A stretch of 64,000 nt of DNA from positions 39,581 through 103,580 of the forward strand of contig NZ_FMUS01000010.1 of assembly GCF_900101495.1 (NCBI RefSeq), read 5' to 3'. The stretch comes from Alkaliphilus peptidifermentans DSM 18978. Lineage in GTDB: Bacteria > Bacillota > Clostridia > Peptostreptococcales > Natronincolaceae. The position numbers were made by a program, and so were the translations under genes. This document shows positions 1 to 7,419 of this stretch, piece by piece (the stretch's first letter is position 1; the number at the start of each line of letters is the position of its first letter). The notes under the pieces are model-generated. The model saw only the letters and a program-made list of their open reading frames with translations. It did not search any database and was not told where the DNA came from.

Positions 1-1
1 C

Positions 2-88
2 ACCTTCCGCTACAACAGCAACACGATTCATCCTTCAACAGGCGATAACAGCGGTGGAGTTCGTCCCGCGTTGTGGCTGAAGCTTTAG
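2..88 (+). CDS. C-terminal end of a DUF6273-type protein (partial)
   Basis: The reading frame is open from the left edge and ends at TAG 86-88. The last residues read NSGGVRPALWLKL. A GVRPALWL(N/K)L ending is typical of the DUF6273 domain found at the C-terminus of many Firmicute surface or secreted proteins. Only 28 residues are in the window, so the rest of the protein, its start and its function cannot be judged. It is on the same strand as all genes of the island that follows. Confidence 0.6.
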   Translation, partial: TFRYNSNTIHPSTGDNSGGVRPALWLKL

Positions 89-198
89 TATAATTCGCCA
101 TGCTATAATGACAAAATTTAGAGAAGGAGTTAAAGATGAGCAGATAAGAAGAAGTTTATATAAGAGCATTTTTAGACTATGTTTAAGGGGAGAATGTT

Positions 199-642
199 AT
201 GAAAAATAAGAAAACCATTGAATTCTTAATAAGAGCTAAGAAAGCAACTTATGCTGGTAAGGGCGCAGAAATTAAATCATCAAGACCAAAGTCTCATGAT
301 TTGGATTATGAAGAAGCTGAATTAAGGTATATTGATACCTATTTAGGTGGACATCAATTCGCTGGAGAAGAAGCTTTGTGGGAGAATAATACCCCACTTT
401 GGGCAATGAACTATTGTGGTAGAGTTTTATCAGAGACATTTGAAGGGGATTTCTTGAAGGAAGCTCTATTGAATGTACCAGAGGATATACCATTTAGAGG
501 ACCAAGAGAATTCAAAAGAGGTGTTTTTGAATATAGATGTTCTGTTAATGGAAGTTTTGAATGGTTCAATGGATACGAAGAAATATTTAAGAATGAAATT
601 AAAGTATATGAATGCTTTTTTCATGGAGGTTTAATTATTTAG
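199..642 (+). CDS. DUF5680 domain protein
   Basis: A 147-residue soluble protein of unknown function. The whole length resembles the DUF5680 family: an N-terminal RAKKATYAG segment, a central YIDTYLGG...GEEALW stretch, WAMNYCGR near residue 70, and a C-terminal EWFNGYEEI...YECFFHGG. The ATG follows a purine-rich AGGGGAG site with proper spacing. It stands alone with a fragment of a Nudix gene behind it. No catalytic residues can be assigned. Family assignment is from memory of the conserved pattern. Confidence 0.75.
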   Translation: MKNKKTIEFLIRAKKATYAGKGAEIKSSRPKSHDLDYEEAELRYIDTYLGGHQFAGEEALWENNTPLWAMNYCGRVLSETFEGDFLKEALLNVPEDIPFRGPREFKRGVFEYRCSVNGSFEWFNGYEEIFKNEIKVYECFFHGGLII

Positions 643-676
643 TTACTGATATAGTTAAGGATGGAGTAACTAGTAG

Positions 677-856
677 CAAATACCACAACTTGACGATTAT
701 GAAGCAGAAATAGAATTCTGCCCTATTTGGATTAACATTGATGAAGCAATAGAGCAAAATGAGTGCTTACTTAAAGATGAAACAATAAATAAAAATCATT
801 GGGTAAACAGAGAAACTTCAGTACTGAAAGCATTAGCAGAATATTATGGTGTTTAA
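677..856 (+). pseudogene. 3' fragment of a Nudix hydrolase gene
   Basis: An open stretch without a start codon ends at TAA 854-856. It encodes about 59 residues, including DDYEAEIEFCPIWINIDEA and ending HWVNRETSVLKALAEYYGV. This matches the C-terminal third of MutT/Nudix proteins, where a conserved PxWI..(E/D)A segment is followed by a W(V)xRET helix. The Nudix box itself is missing. I read it as debris of a deleted gene; a complete Nudix gene lies at 19727. Confidence 0.55.
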
Positions 857-1207
857 TAGAAAAGTTTTATGATATCAATAGTGGGTTAGAACCGCCAAGG
901 CGGGCATCTTTTAGGTCCGGCTCAGGGACATTGAAAACACGGGAACGTTATCAGACACATCCAATGAATTATGTTTAATGGTTGAAATACAATATCTGAG
1001 GCTCTTCATAGGGTCTTGTTTTTTAGTAAAATATAAGAGGCATTATCTATTTTATAAAGCTTTGATAATTCAATAGTTGAAATAGCGTGTCGGTATAAGG
1101 AACAAATAAACTTTTGTTCAAAATTATGGTAAAATATAAAAGATAGCAAGTTGTTAAAAGAATTTTATTTACGTGTTTTTTATTGAAACAGGGAGAGGAA
1201 TTACACC
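857..1207. other. Intergenic stretch with repeat element
   Basis: There is no coding sequence. The left part holds the intergenic repeat at 885-951. The rest is AT-rich and presumably carries the promoter of the lipoprotein gene at 1208; a TATAAA at 1135-1140 with a poor -35 is the best candidate. A GGGAGAGG site sits just before the ATG at 1208. Confidence 0.5.
885..951 (+). repeat. Island repeat element, copy A (attC-like?)
   Basis: It contains a CCGCC AA GGCGG hairpin (892-902), then AGGTCCGGCTCAGGGACAT (913-931) followed by TGAAAACACGGGAACGTTAT (932-951). The same core recurs at 11366-11404 and, in part, at 2449-2475 and 13916-13928. The GTTAT end mirrors the TATAAC strings seen elsewhere in the island. 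Copies are diverged, lie only between genes and are all in the same orientation as the genes. Confidence 0.6.
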
Positions 1208-1708
1208 ATGAGAAAATTAAGCGTTTTTTTTATATTGGTCATTATTTCTTTTGTATTATGCTCATGTAATGTTAATAAAAACGATAAAATAGAATCTAAC
1301 GAATCAAATGAAAAAGTTGGGTTGGCTATTGGAGAAGTAGTAGACTCAGAGGTTGTAAAAGAATATTATTTTGAACCAAATGTTTCAATAATTGAAGGCA
1401 CACTAATTTCCAGATTGTATTACGGACCTCCGGGATATGGCGAGGACCCTGATAATGATGAACAAAGATATCAACTTATTTTACAGCTAGATGATCCTAT
1501 AGATGTTATTGCAGAAGATACTGATGAGTTTAATTCATGTATATCTGATGTTTTAGAAATTCAACTAGTACTAAGAGGGGAGCATTATATGGATATGGCA
1601 AGGATATATAAAAACAAGTATGTTAAAGTTCAAGGAACATTATTCTCAGCTTTAACAGGCTATCACTATACTGAAGTATTGATAGTTGTAGATGAAATTT
1701 GGGACTAG
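1208..1708 (+). CDS. Putative lipoprotein, unknown function
   Basis: A 166-residue protein with a classic lipoprotein signal: MRK, a hydrophobic stretch at residues 4-17, and a lipobox ending in Cys20 (LCSC; Cys18 is an alternative). The mature part is acidic, with a PPGYGEDPDNDEQRYQL segment and a predicted beta-rich C-terminus that resembles an OB-like fold (EIQLVLRGEH, KYVKVQGTLFSA). I do not recognise the family. It should be anchored on the outer face of the cytoplasmic membrane. It is a single gene with its own RBS. Confidence 0.7.
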   Translation: MRKLSVFFILVIISFVLCSCNVNKNDKIESNESNEKVGLAIGEVVDSEVVKEYYFEPNVSIIEGTLISRLYYGPPGYGEDPDNDEQRYQLILQLDDPIDVIAEDTDEFNSCISDVLEIQLVLRGEHYMDMARIYKNKYVKVQGTLFSALTGYHYTEVLIVVDEIWD

Positions 1709-1850
1709 CAACTAAACAATCAAATCTGGAAAATGGTGAAGTCGACATAAAAGCATATTGTAGATTAATGAAAAACTCAAAGTTTTATATTGAAGTACAA
1801 AGGAACTTATATAATATAAGATTATTTATATTATACGAGGAGGAAGAGAA

Positions 1851-2300
1851 ATGAAAAAAGCAATATTTTTGAGTATCATTTTAGTTATAGCTATACTTTC
1901 TTTTATTGGATGTACAACAAAATCATTGTCAACATCTGTTGAAGGACAATGGATTTTAGAAACGATTTCTGATACAAGTGGAGAAGTCCTAGTTATTGGA
2001 AAAGCTTACAAGGAATATGATGATTTCAACGGAAAAAAAGAGGATATTTTCGCTATTTTAAACGAAGATGGTACTTTTGAAATAACGGGCTCTGAAGAAA
2101 ATCTGCAAGGAAAATACAATAAGGATAAGGACCTTAGTACTACTGATGCAGTTGCAATAACTATGAACTTTGATAATGGAGCTCAAATAATGGCTGCGTA
2201 TGGAATACGACAATATCAGGATGGTAAAGAAATAGAATCTTTGATATTTACACTAGATGAGAAAGTTTATTCTTTTATAAAATCAGCAGCTAATTATTAG
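1851..2300 (+). CDS. Lipoprotein with lipocalin-like domain
   Basis: 149 residues. The signal peptide ends in the lipobox FIGC with Cys21. After it, SVEGQWILE, an INLNEDGTF-like strand and a Gly-containing LQGKY turn give the pattern of small calycin/lipocalin-like bacterial lipoproteins (DUF4923/5640-like), which start with a GxW motif. Ligand unknown. It has a strong GAGGAGG site 7-8 bases before the ATG. It lies 142 bases after another lipoprotein gene and may or may not be cotranscribed with it. Confidence 0.65.
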   Translation: MKKAIFLSIILVIAILSFIGCTTKSLSTSVEGQWILETISDTSGEVLVIGKAYKEYDDFNGKKEDIFAILNEDGTFEITGSEENLQGKYNKDKDLSTTDAVAITMNFDNGAQIMAAYGIRQYQDGKEIESLIFTLDEKVYSFIKSAANY

Positions 2301-2409
2301 TAAGACCAAAGTCTAGTTACATTTGTAATTAAGACCCATTATCTATTCTATAGGTCACAAAAAACAATGGTTTAGTGGGGGCAAAAAATTTAGAGTCAAC
2401 GGGACAGCA

Positions 2410-2475
2410 TATAACATAGGGTTAGCAACATTTTGGCTTGGATAATGATGACGTCGAAAACACGGAGACGTTATA
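2410..2475 (+). repeat. Island repeat element, copy B
   Basis: This 66-base block starts with TATAAC (2410-2415) and ends with GTTATA (2470-2475), an exact inverted pair. The right half, GACGTCGAAAACACGGAGACG, is the same core as in copies A and H, although the CCGCC hairpin and AGGTCCGG parts are not recognisable here. It is the best copy for seeing both ends of the element. It sits in a 280-base gap that has no coding sequence. Confidence 0.5.
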
Positions 2476-2580
2476 GGAAATAGTGATATCATGGATAGTG
2501 TCTGGGGCTATTAAAAAGCTTTTAAACAATTTCAGAATGCCAATATAGTTAATTTGATATAAAGTGAAAGGGGAAATAGT

Positions 2581-3015
2581 ATGATAAAGAAGTTTGAGTT
2601 AAGTGATTTGACCGCATGTGCAGAAATTATGATGTCAGTATATAACAATGATTTATGGCAGTGTCGGTGGTCTTTGGAGACAGCAAAAAGCTATTTGAAG
2701 GATTATGTAGACTGTAAAAAGTTCATAGGATATACTTTGTGGTTAGATGGAGAAATTAAAGGAGCTATATTTTGCCATGAAAAGATCTGGTGGAACAATA
2801 ATGAGGTTTTTGTTGACGAAATGTTTATATCTCCTGAACTTCAAAGGAAAGGCTATGGAACAAAAATGCTTAGTAAAGTCGAAGATTATATTAAAGAGCA
2901 TAACTTAGCTGGATTTACATTATCAACATCTCGTTATACACCTGCACCTAACTTTTACCGAAAAAATGGGTTTTTAGATGCTGAACATGTGCTTTTTATG
3001 TATAAGGAAATATAG
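2581..3015 (+). CDS. GNAT family N-acetyltransferase
   Basis: A 144-residue single-domain GNAT. Conserved parts are the beta4 FVDEMFISPELQ, the acetyl-CoA pyrophosphate loop QRKGYGTKML (residues 88-97, the R/Q-x-x-G-x-G/A pattern) and the C-terminal FYRKNGF (residues 126-132). The acceptor substrate is unknown. The ATG at 2581 is preceded by AAAGGGGAA. Behind it lies a fragment of a second GNAT-like C-terminus. Confidence 0.85.
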   Translation: MIKKFELSDLTACAEIMMSVYNNDLWQCRWSLETAKSYLKDYVDCKKFIGYTLWLDGEIKGAIFCHEKIWWNNNEVFVDEMFISPELQRKGYGTKMLSKVEDYIKEHNLAGFTLSTSRYTPAPNFYRKNGFLDAEHVLFMYKEI

Positions 3016-3047
3016 AAATATTCTCTGTTGAAACTCAGAATATAAAA

Positions 3048-3140
3048 AGATTTCATAATTATAGTTCCATATCAGTATATCAAGAATGTGGTGGATTTAA
3101 CTAGGCTAGAGAATTAAAATACTATGAAATTGAGGTGGTA
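3048..3140 (+). pseudogene. GNAT C-terminal gene fragment
   Basis: A startless stretch reads NYSSISVYQECGGFN, then an in-frame TAG (3102-3104), then ARELKYYEIEV. The S/A-I-x-V-Y-x-x-x-G-F-x-x-(A)RELxYYE pattern is how many GNAT proteins end. It differs from the end of the intact GNAT just upstream, so it is not simply a readthrough of that gene. I read it as debris of another cassette. Confidence 0.4.
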
Positions 3141-3145
3141 AATAT

Positions 3146-3919
3146 ATGGATGCTACATATATTGTTGAAAAAATTAATGATCTTTTTGATGTTACGAATA
3201 AGGAAATCTATTTTAGCGAGTCTGGGATTACATATCATACAGATAAAAAAGTTAAAAAATTAGGATATTGTGTTAACTTAACCCTTGAAACTATAGAGGA
3301 AGCAAGAATTCATGGAGTTGATATGATGGTCACACACCACGATGCATGGGATGAAATCTATGGATTAAAAGAGGCGTGTATAGAAAAGCTAGCAGAGTAT
3401 GGTATAAGTCACTACTATAATCACTTACCACTTGATGATTGCGAATTTGGAACAAACGATAGTCTATTAAAGAAATTAAATTTTAAAACTATAAAAAAAA
3501 CCCATGAGTGGGAAGGTTTATATTTTGGTAGAGTCGCAGAATATGATGAAGAAATTGGATTTTATGAATTAGTAAAAAACATTGAAGATCTACTTGAAGA
3601 ACCAGTGAAATTTTGGCAGTTTAATGAGAAAAAGGTGAAGCGAGTAGGCTTAGTCTGTGGTAATGGAGGTCCAACAACTTGTCTTAGGGAATCAGTTGAA
3701 AATAAGTGTGATGTATACATTACAGGTGAATATAATTTGTATACCATTCAATATGCTAAGTTTAAAGGGATAAATCTTATCATTGGGAGTCATACTTTCA
3801 CAGAATTCTTTGGAATTGAGAGTTTAGCAATGAAGTTGAATGAAAGTATAAAAGAACTTGTAGCAGTGAAACTCAATGAAGAGCATTATGAAGCTAATAT
3901 AAAACCGAAGTTAGAGTAG
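3146..3919 (+). CDS. Nif3-like dinuclear metal centre protein
   Basis: A 257-residue member of the Nif3/DUF34 family, which forms toroidal hexamers with two metal ions per subunit. Metal-site segments visible are VTHHDAWDE (around residue 65), the C-terminal GSHTFTEFFGIESLA (residues 212-226) and the family's GLVCGNGG loop at 174-181. Biochemical function is unsettled in the family (GTP cyclohydrolase-like or metal chaperone roles have been proposed). A second, diverged family member follows at 4127. Its last 56 bases are duplicated at 7295-7350. Confidence 0.8.
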   Translation: MDATYIVEKINDLFDVTNKEIYFSESGITYHTDKKVKKLGYCVNLTLETIEEARIHGVDMMVTHHDAWDEIYGLKEACIEKLAEYGISHYYNHLPLDDCEFGTNDSLLKKLNFKTIKKTHEWEGLYFGRVAEYDEEIGFYELVKNIEDLLEEPVKFWQFNEKKVKRVGLVCGNGGPTTCLRESVENKCDVYITGEYNLYTIQYAKFKGINLIIGSHTFTEFFGIESLAMKLNESIKELVAVKLNEEHYEANIKPKLE

Positions 3920-3952
3920 AAGCCAGTGAACTAACCGACCACTTAGGAGCTA

Positions 3953-3999
3953 CACCTTCTCACTGGGTGCAAGCACCCCCAAGGGGGGCATTTTTTCAA
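3953..3999 (+). terminator. Hairpin with T-run; shared arm sequence
   Basis: CACCTTCTCACTGGGTG (3953-3969) is followed by AAGCA and a strong GCACCCCC AA GGGGGGC hairpin (3973-3989) that ends in ATTTTTT. This can serve as a rho-independent terminator for the Nif3 gene. The CACC(C)TTCTCACTGGGTG(G)CAAGCA part recurs at 5112-5136, without the second hairpin, so this stretch is also part of an island repeat. Confidence 0.55.
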
Positions 4000-4001
4000 A
4001 A

Positions 4002-4124
4002 ATGATGATAGATAAACAGAAAGAATTAGAAATATTAATGAAGAGTGATTTGGATTGGACGCTGGTACGATTACCACTGGTAAAAGAAGGATTTCCAATT
4101 TATTCTTTAAAATTGGGAGGGTAA
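4002..4124 (+). pseudogene. NAD(P)-binding (SDR-like) protein fragment
   Basis: An open frame of 40 codons contains KELEILMKSDLDWTLVRLPL. The sSxLDWTivRp segment is typical of the middle of atypical short-chain dehydrogenases (NAD(P)H-binding, NmrA/YwnB-like). The Rossmann-fold N-terminus and the C-terminus are absent, so this is a gene remnant. It ends only three bases before the start of the next gene and provides that gene's GGGAGGG ribosome binding site. Confidence 0.5.
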
Positions 4125-4126
4125 AC

Positions 4127-4984
4127 ATGAATAAGATTGAACTAATTCAAAAACTGAATGAGGACTTCAAAATCTATATGTACCATGATGTGTGGACTAC
4201 ATTTGAGGATTATACTAATAAGATTCAAAATTACATTCATTCTGACTATCAAGAATACGCCTGTGGGTTGATGATAGATTTCGCAGATGAGATAAGTGAG
4301 GTTTTGACGACTACTTTTATAACTGAGGACATGTTTACCTTTATTAAAGAAAATAACAAGAAAGATATACTTATTTTTACTCATCATCCATATTATCAAA
4401 AAATACTCGATTATTCTTGGCAGGATGCTATTTCAGATAATATAGATACACTAAAAGAAAATAGAATATCCATTTATGTCTGTCACATGGCACTAGATTT
4501 TCATCCTAAGTATTCAACGGCTTTTTATTTGGCGAAAGAGCTGATGTGTGTTGTAGAAGGAAGACTTTCATATGAGTACAAGGGTTTAAGAGGGAAGGTT
4601 GAATGTGAGTACTATGGAAGATGTATAGATGATCTGTTTGATAAAATTAGTGAAATATCATCAAAAGCTGTGTTCTATCAGTTTAATGATATAAAACCCA
4701 CAAAAATATGCTGTTCTCCAGGGGGAGGCAATATTATTGAAATAATAAGAATGGCCAAAGACTTAGGAGTAGATACATATATAACAGGAGTATCTGAATT
4801 TAAAGGTAAAAACAGTATTAGTAGAAACAAAAATTATTTTCAACAGCTTGAGAATATTGGGATTAATATTATTGGATTGGGCCATTATCAGACAGAATCT
4901 CTAGCTATGAAGGCATTGGTTGAAGATTACTTCAAAAGTTTTATAGATTCAGTTACATACTACGAAAATAAGTATTATATATAA
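4127..4984 (+). CDS. Nif3-like protein, second copy
   Basis: 285 residues from ATG 4127, chosen because GGGAGGG lies 6 bases upstream; an earlier in-frame ATG at 4055 lies inside the SDR remnant. The Nif3 signature is visible: LIFTHHPYY (residues 83-91), CCSPGGGN and GLGHYQTESLAMKAL near the C-terminus, which provide the His/Glu metal ligands. It is only distantly similar to the Nif3 at 3146. Two unlike family members side by side suggests separate acquisition rather than tandem duplication. Confidence 0.72.
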   Translation: MNKIELIQKLNEDFKIYMYHDVWTTFEDYTNKIQNYIHSDYQEYACGLMIDFADEISEVLTTTFITEDMFTFIKENNKKDILIFTHHPYYQKILDYSWQDAISDNIDTLKENRISIYVCHMALDFHPKYSTAFYLAKELMCVVEGRLSYEYKGLRGKVECEYYGRCIDDLFDKISEISSKAVFYQFNDIKPTKICCSPGGGNIIEIIRMAKDLGVDTYITGVSEFKGKNSISRNKNYFQQLENIGINIIGLGHYQTESLAMKALVEDYFKSFIDSVTYYENKYYI

Positions 4985-5026
4985 TTAAATATAGAGTTGA
5001 AAATGTAGAAGAAGGTTGCCACTCCA

Positions 5027-5136
5027 TATAACAATTGTAATTGATGGATTATAAGTTGCTTTATACTGCGAAAAAGTATGAATCTTACAGATTTCTGAAA
5101 TCACTGTACAGCACCCTTCTCACTGGGTGGCAAGCA
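5027..5136 (+). repeat. Island repeat fragments (TATAAC start, CACCC arm)
   Basis: TATAAC at 5027-5032 matches the left end of copy B. At 5112-5136 there is a CACCC TTCTCACT GGGTG hairpin followed by GCAAGCA, nearly identical to 3953-3975. The core AGGTCCGG part is missing, so this is a truncated copy. It lies in the 222-base gap before the PPOX gene. Confidence 0.4.
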
Positions 5137-5206
5137 GATCTATCAAAAACTTTTAATTGATATAATACGTGTAGTATAGAAAATTCTTATTAGGAGAAAT
5201 AAAACT

Positions 5207-5662
5207 ATGGTGAAAAAAGCTAGTGAAATACAAAAAGAAAGAATTCAAGAAATTGAAGAAAAGGCTTCCAAAATACTAGAAAAGTGTGTAGTTGTAACAC
5301 TTGCTTCTATTAATGAAAAGGGATACCCCCGTGTATGTGCCATAAAAAAAATCAGAAATAACGGTTTCTTAGAAATCTATTTCATTACATCAAAAAGGTC
5401 TCATATAAATGGTAAAGCAACTCATTTTGAAAATAATACAAAAGCCAGTGTATGCTATTATCTTGGTGGTGATAGTGTAACATTAATTGGCGATGTTGAA
5501 ATAGTAACCAATATGGATGAGAAAAGAGAGTTTGAAAATGATTGTGACAGAAAATTTTTCAAGAAGGGCATTGTAGACCCAAAGTGCTACTTATTAAGGT
5601 TTCGAACCCAAGAGGCAACATTTTGGATTGAAGGTAAGTTTAGAACTTGTAAATATATGTGA
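5207..5662 (+). CDS. Pyridoxamine-phosphate-oxidase-like FMN protein
   Basis: 151 residues with the FMN-binding split-barrel pattern of the PPOX / general stress protein 26 family: KCVVVTLASINEKGYPRVC (residues 26-44), IYFITSKRSHINGKA, KASVCYYLGGD and a C-terminal ATFWIEGKF. Such proteins bind flavin or F420 and reduce unknown substrates. The N-terminus is a charged helix. The AGGAGAAAT site precedes the ATG. It is followed after 23 bases by a small membrane protein gene. Confidence 0.75.
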   Translation: MVKKASEIQKERIQEIEEKASKILEKCVVVTLASINEKGYPRVCAIKKIRNNGFLEIYFITSKRSHINGKATHFENNTKASVCYYLGGDSVTLIGDVEIVTNMDEKREFENDCDRKFFKKGIVDPKCYLLRFRTQEATFWIEGKFRTCKYM

Positions 5663-5685
5663 AAAAACAAGCGAAGGGGGATTAG

Positions 5686-6033
5686 ATGATATATATTATT
5701 TTAACTGCTTTATTAATATTTCTTACAGTTATAGAAAAACCCATTATAAAGAAGTTTGATATTAAAAATCAAAAGGGTTTTTACAAGCCTGTTAATAAAA
5801 TCCATCAATGGTCTGAAATAACGCTAATTATATCATTAATAATAATTATTTATTTTATTAGTATGTTAAGGCAGTATTTTTTACCTATATTTTCAACTGT
5901 AGTATTTGGATTTCGTGCTTTTATGGAATGGAAATATGAAAAAAATTCAAAAACATACATCTTAAGCATCTTAAATGGCAGCAGATTTTTAGTGCTAATA
6001 ATATTAATAAATATGTTCTTACGAAGTAAGTGA
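5686..6033 (+). CDS. DUF4181 membrane protein
   Basis: A 115-residue protein with predicted transmembrane segments at about 1-17, 47-67, 68-88 and 94-112. The FGFRAFMEWKYEKNSKTYIL segment (about residues 77-96) is the hallmark of the DUF4181 family of Bacillus/Clostridium membrane proteins. Function is unknown. Strong AGCGAAGGGGG site. It starts 23 bases after the PPOX gene, so cotranscription is possible. Confidence 0.7.
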   Translation: MIYIILTALLIFLTVIEKPIIKKFDIKNQKGFYKPVNKIHQWSEITLIISLIIIIYFISMLRQYFLPIFSTVVFGFRAFMEWKYEKNSKTYILSILNGSRFLVLIILINMFLRSK

Positions 6034-6409
6034 AATTATATTTGGTAATTAAGTAGAACCATGACAATTAATTGTAGTTTTATAAATACATTATTAAGGA
6101 AAAAGATGGATGTGCTGATTTATATCCTCAAGAATCTGTCCTCACGTGATAAAACAATATTTTCTTTCCTGGGAGAAAAGTTACTGTAAGACTTTGTTTA
6201 ATTGAATTATATACTTCATATAACACAATGAAATCATGAATATGTGGAGTATAGAAAAAACTAGATATTGTAACAGGATACTACCAATTGTAGCAAGGTC
6301 TAGTTCAGAGGCATCTGAGATACATGCGTTATCGTTATACGACATAGGGGTCATAATAGAACAAGGGCGTAGTTTAACAACATTTTACAAAGAAAGAAGG
6401 GTTAATTAA
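6034..6409. other. Intergenic gap with repeat ends
   Basis: A gap of 376 bases without a credible gene. It has a TATAAC string at 6219-6224 and GCGTTATCGTTATA at 6326-6339, which resemble the two ends of the island repeat. It also has GGGCGTAGTTTAACAAC at about 6365, just before the RBS of the VOC gene. The stretch 6100-6190 may be gene debris but no family is recognisable. Confidence 0.4.
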
Positions 6410-6832
6410 ATGATTCAATCTATTGTACATATTGCTTTGGTTGTTAAAGATTATGATGAAGCTATTGAATTTTACACAGAGAAACTAAATTTTACATTAA
6501 TTGAAGATACCTATCAACCAGAACAAGATAAACGCTGGGTAGTAGTATCACCACCAGGCTCATCTGGAACTACGATATTACTTGCAAAGGCTTCAAAACC
6601 AGAGCAGGTTTCTTTTATTGGAAACCAAGCAGGAGGAAGAATTTTTCTGTTCCTTGGGACAGATGATTTTTGGCAAGATTATAATGATATGTTAGCAAAA
6701 AAAATTGAGTTCGTTAGAGAACCAAAAGAACAATCTTATGGTATCGTTGCAGTATTTAAAGATTTATATGGAAATCTGTGGGATTTAGTTCAATTCAAAG
6801 AAAGCCACCCAATGTTTCAACGAGTAAAATAA
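6410..6832 (+). CDS. VOC family (glyoxalase-like) protein
   Basis: 140 residues forming one vicinal-oxygen-chelate unit with two beta-alpha-beta-beta-beta modules. VHIALVVKDYDEAIEFYTEKL (two segments, residues 5-25) gives the first module and metal-ligand His7. The second module contains FKDLYGNLWDLVQF, with the conserved D-x-x-G-N-x-(W/I)-x-L turn. Substrate is unknown; the family includes dioxygenases, lyases and resistance proteins. AGAAAGAAGG precedes the ATG. Confidence 0.82.
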   Translation: MIQSIVHIALVVKDYDEAIEFYTEKLNFTLIEDTYQPEQDKRWVVVSPPGSSGTTILLAKASKPEQVSFIGNQAGGRIFLFLGTDDFWQDYNDMLAKKIEFVREPKEQSYGIVAVFKDLYGNLWDLVQFKESHPMFQRVK

Positions 6833-6948
6833 ACTAAATCTACAGTTGATGTTTTTATTGCGCTTGCAAGACGGTACTGAGATAGAATACTTAGTATCCA
6901 TAATTGAGGTGGTATCAATTATAAGAGCTTTGACGGGAGGTTGATTGA

Positions 6949-7230
6949 GTGAAAGAAGATGATAAATTTCTAAAGGATATGGAGGATTTAAATGAATGGC
7001 AACAAAATCAATATAATCCTGGACATTATATTGGTACAGGAAGAATTCCAAGACCTATTTTAAATTTAACCAAATACCCTCGTCTGCTGATTATAGCAGG
7101 TGTTTTAGGATTAATTCTACCAACTGCGATTGTACTTCTGACTGATACTGCTATAACAGAACTTATTTTTCTTTTTCTTACACCAATTAGTATTATAATA
7201 GGCGGTATTTTACGTATTAAAGGTAAGTAA
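6949..7230 (+). CDS. Small membrane protein, unknown
   Basis: 93 residues from GTG 6949, preceded by GGGAGGTTG. The N-terminal 40 residues are soluble and charged (KEDDKFLKDMEDLNEWQQ...), followed by two transmembrane segments at about 47-65 and 70-88 with a short loop between. The protein ends with basic residues (RIKGK). I do not recognise a family. Confidence 0.6.
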   Translation: MKEDDKFLKDMEDLNEWQQNQYNPGHYIGTGRIPRPILNLTKYPRLLIIAGVLGLILPTAIVLLTDTAITELIFLFLTPISIIIGGILRIKGK

Positions 7231-7270
7231 CTTCAGGAGTAGACAAATTGACTTTAAAGGAGCTAGATAG

Positions 7271-7350
7271 ATGAAAGTAAAAAGGCCTTTAAGTAGTGAA
7301 ACTCAATGAAGAGCATTATGAAGCTAATATAAAACTGAAGCAAGAGTAGA
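7271..7350 (+). repeat. Duplicated tail of the Nif3 gene (3865-3920)
   Basis: Bases 7295-7350 repeat 3865-3920, the last 56 bases of the Nif3-like gene including its stop codon, with 3 mismatches. Just before it, an AAAGGAG site and an ATG (7271) start a 12-codon frame that runs into the repeat and stops. It is the scar of a second Nif3-type cassette that lost its body, or of recombination between cassettes. Confidence 0.75.
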
Positions 7351-7419
7351 TACTTGGTTTTTCTCACCTATGCGAAATATGTAATTAGGCATAGGTCATT
7401 AAGTATTGGAGGAGATGAA

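Noticed and set aside
3973..3999. Riboswitch before the second Nif3-like gene
   Set aside because: A single GC-rich hairpin with a T-run and no conserved aptamer core; it is better read as a terminator and part of the island repeat.
4055..4126. Upstream start for the second Nif3-like gene
   Set aside because: The first 24 codons lie in the SDR remnant without RBS; ATG 4127 has a well-placed GGGAGGG.
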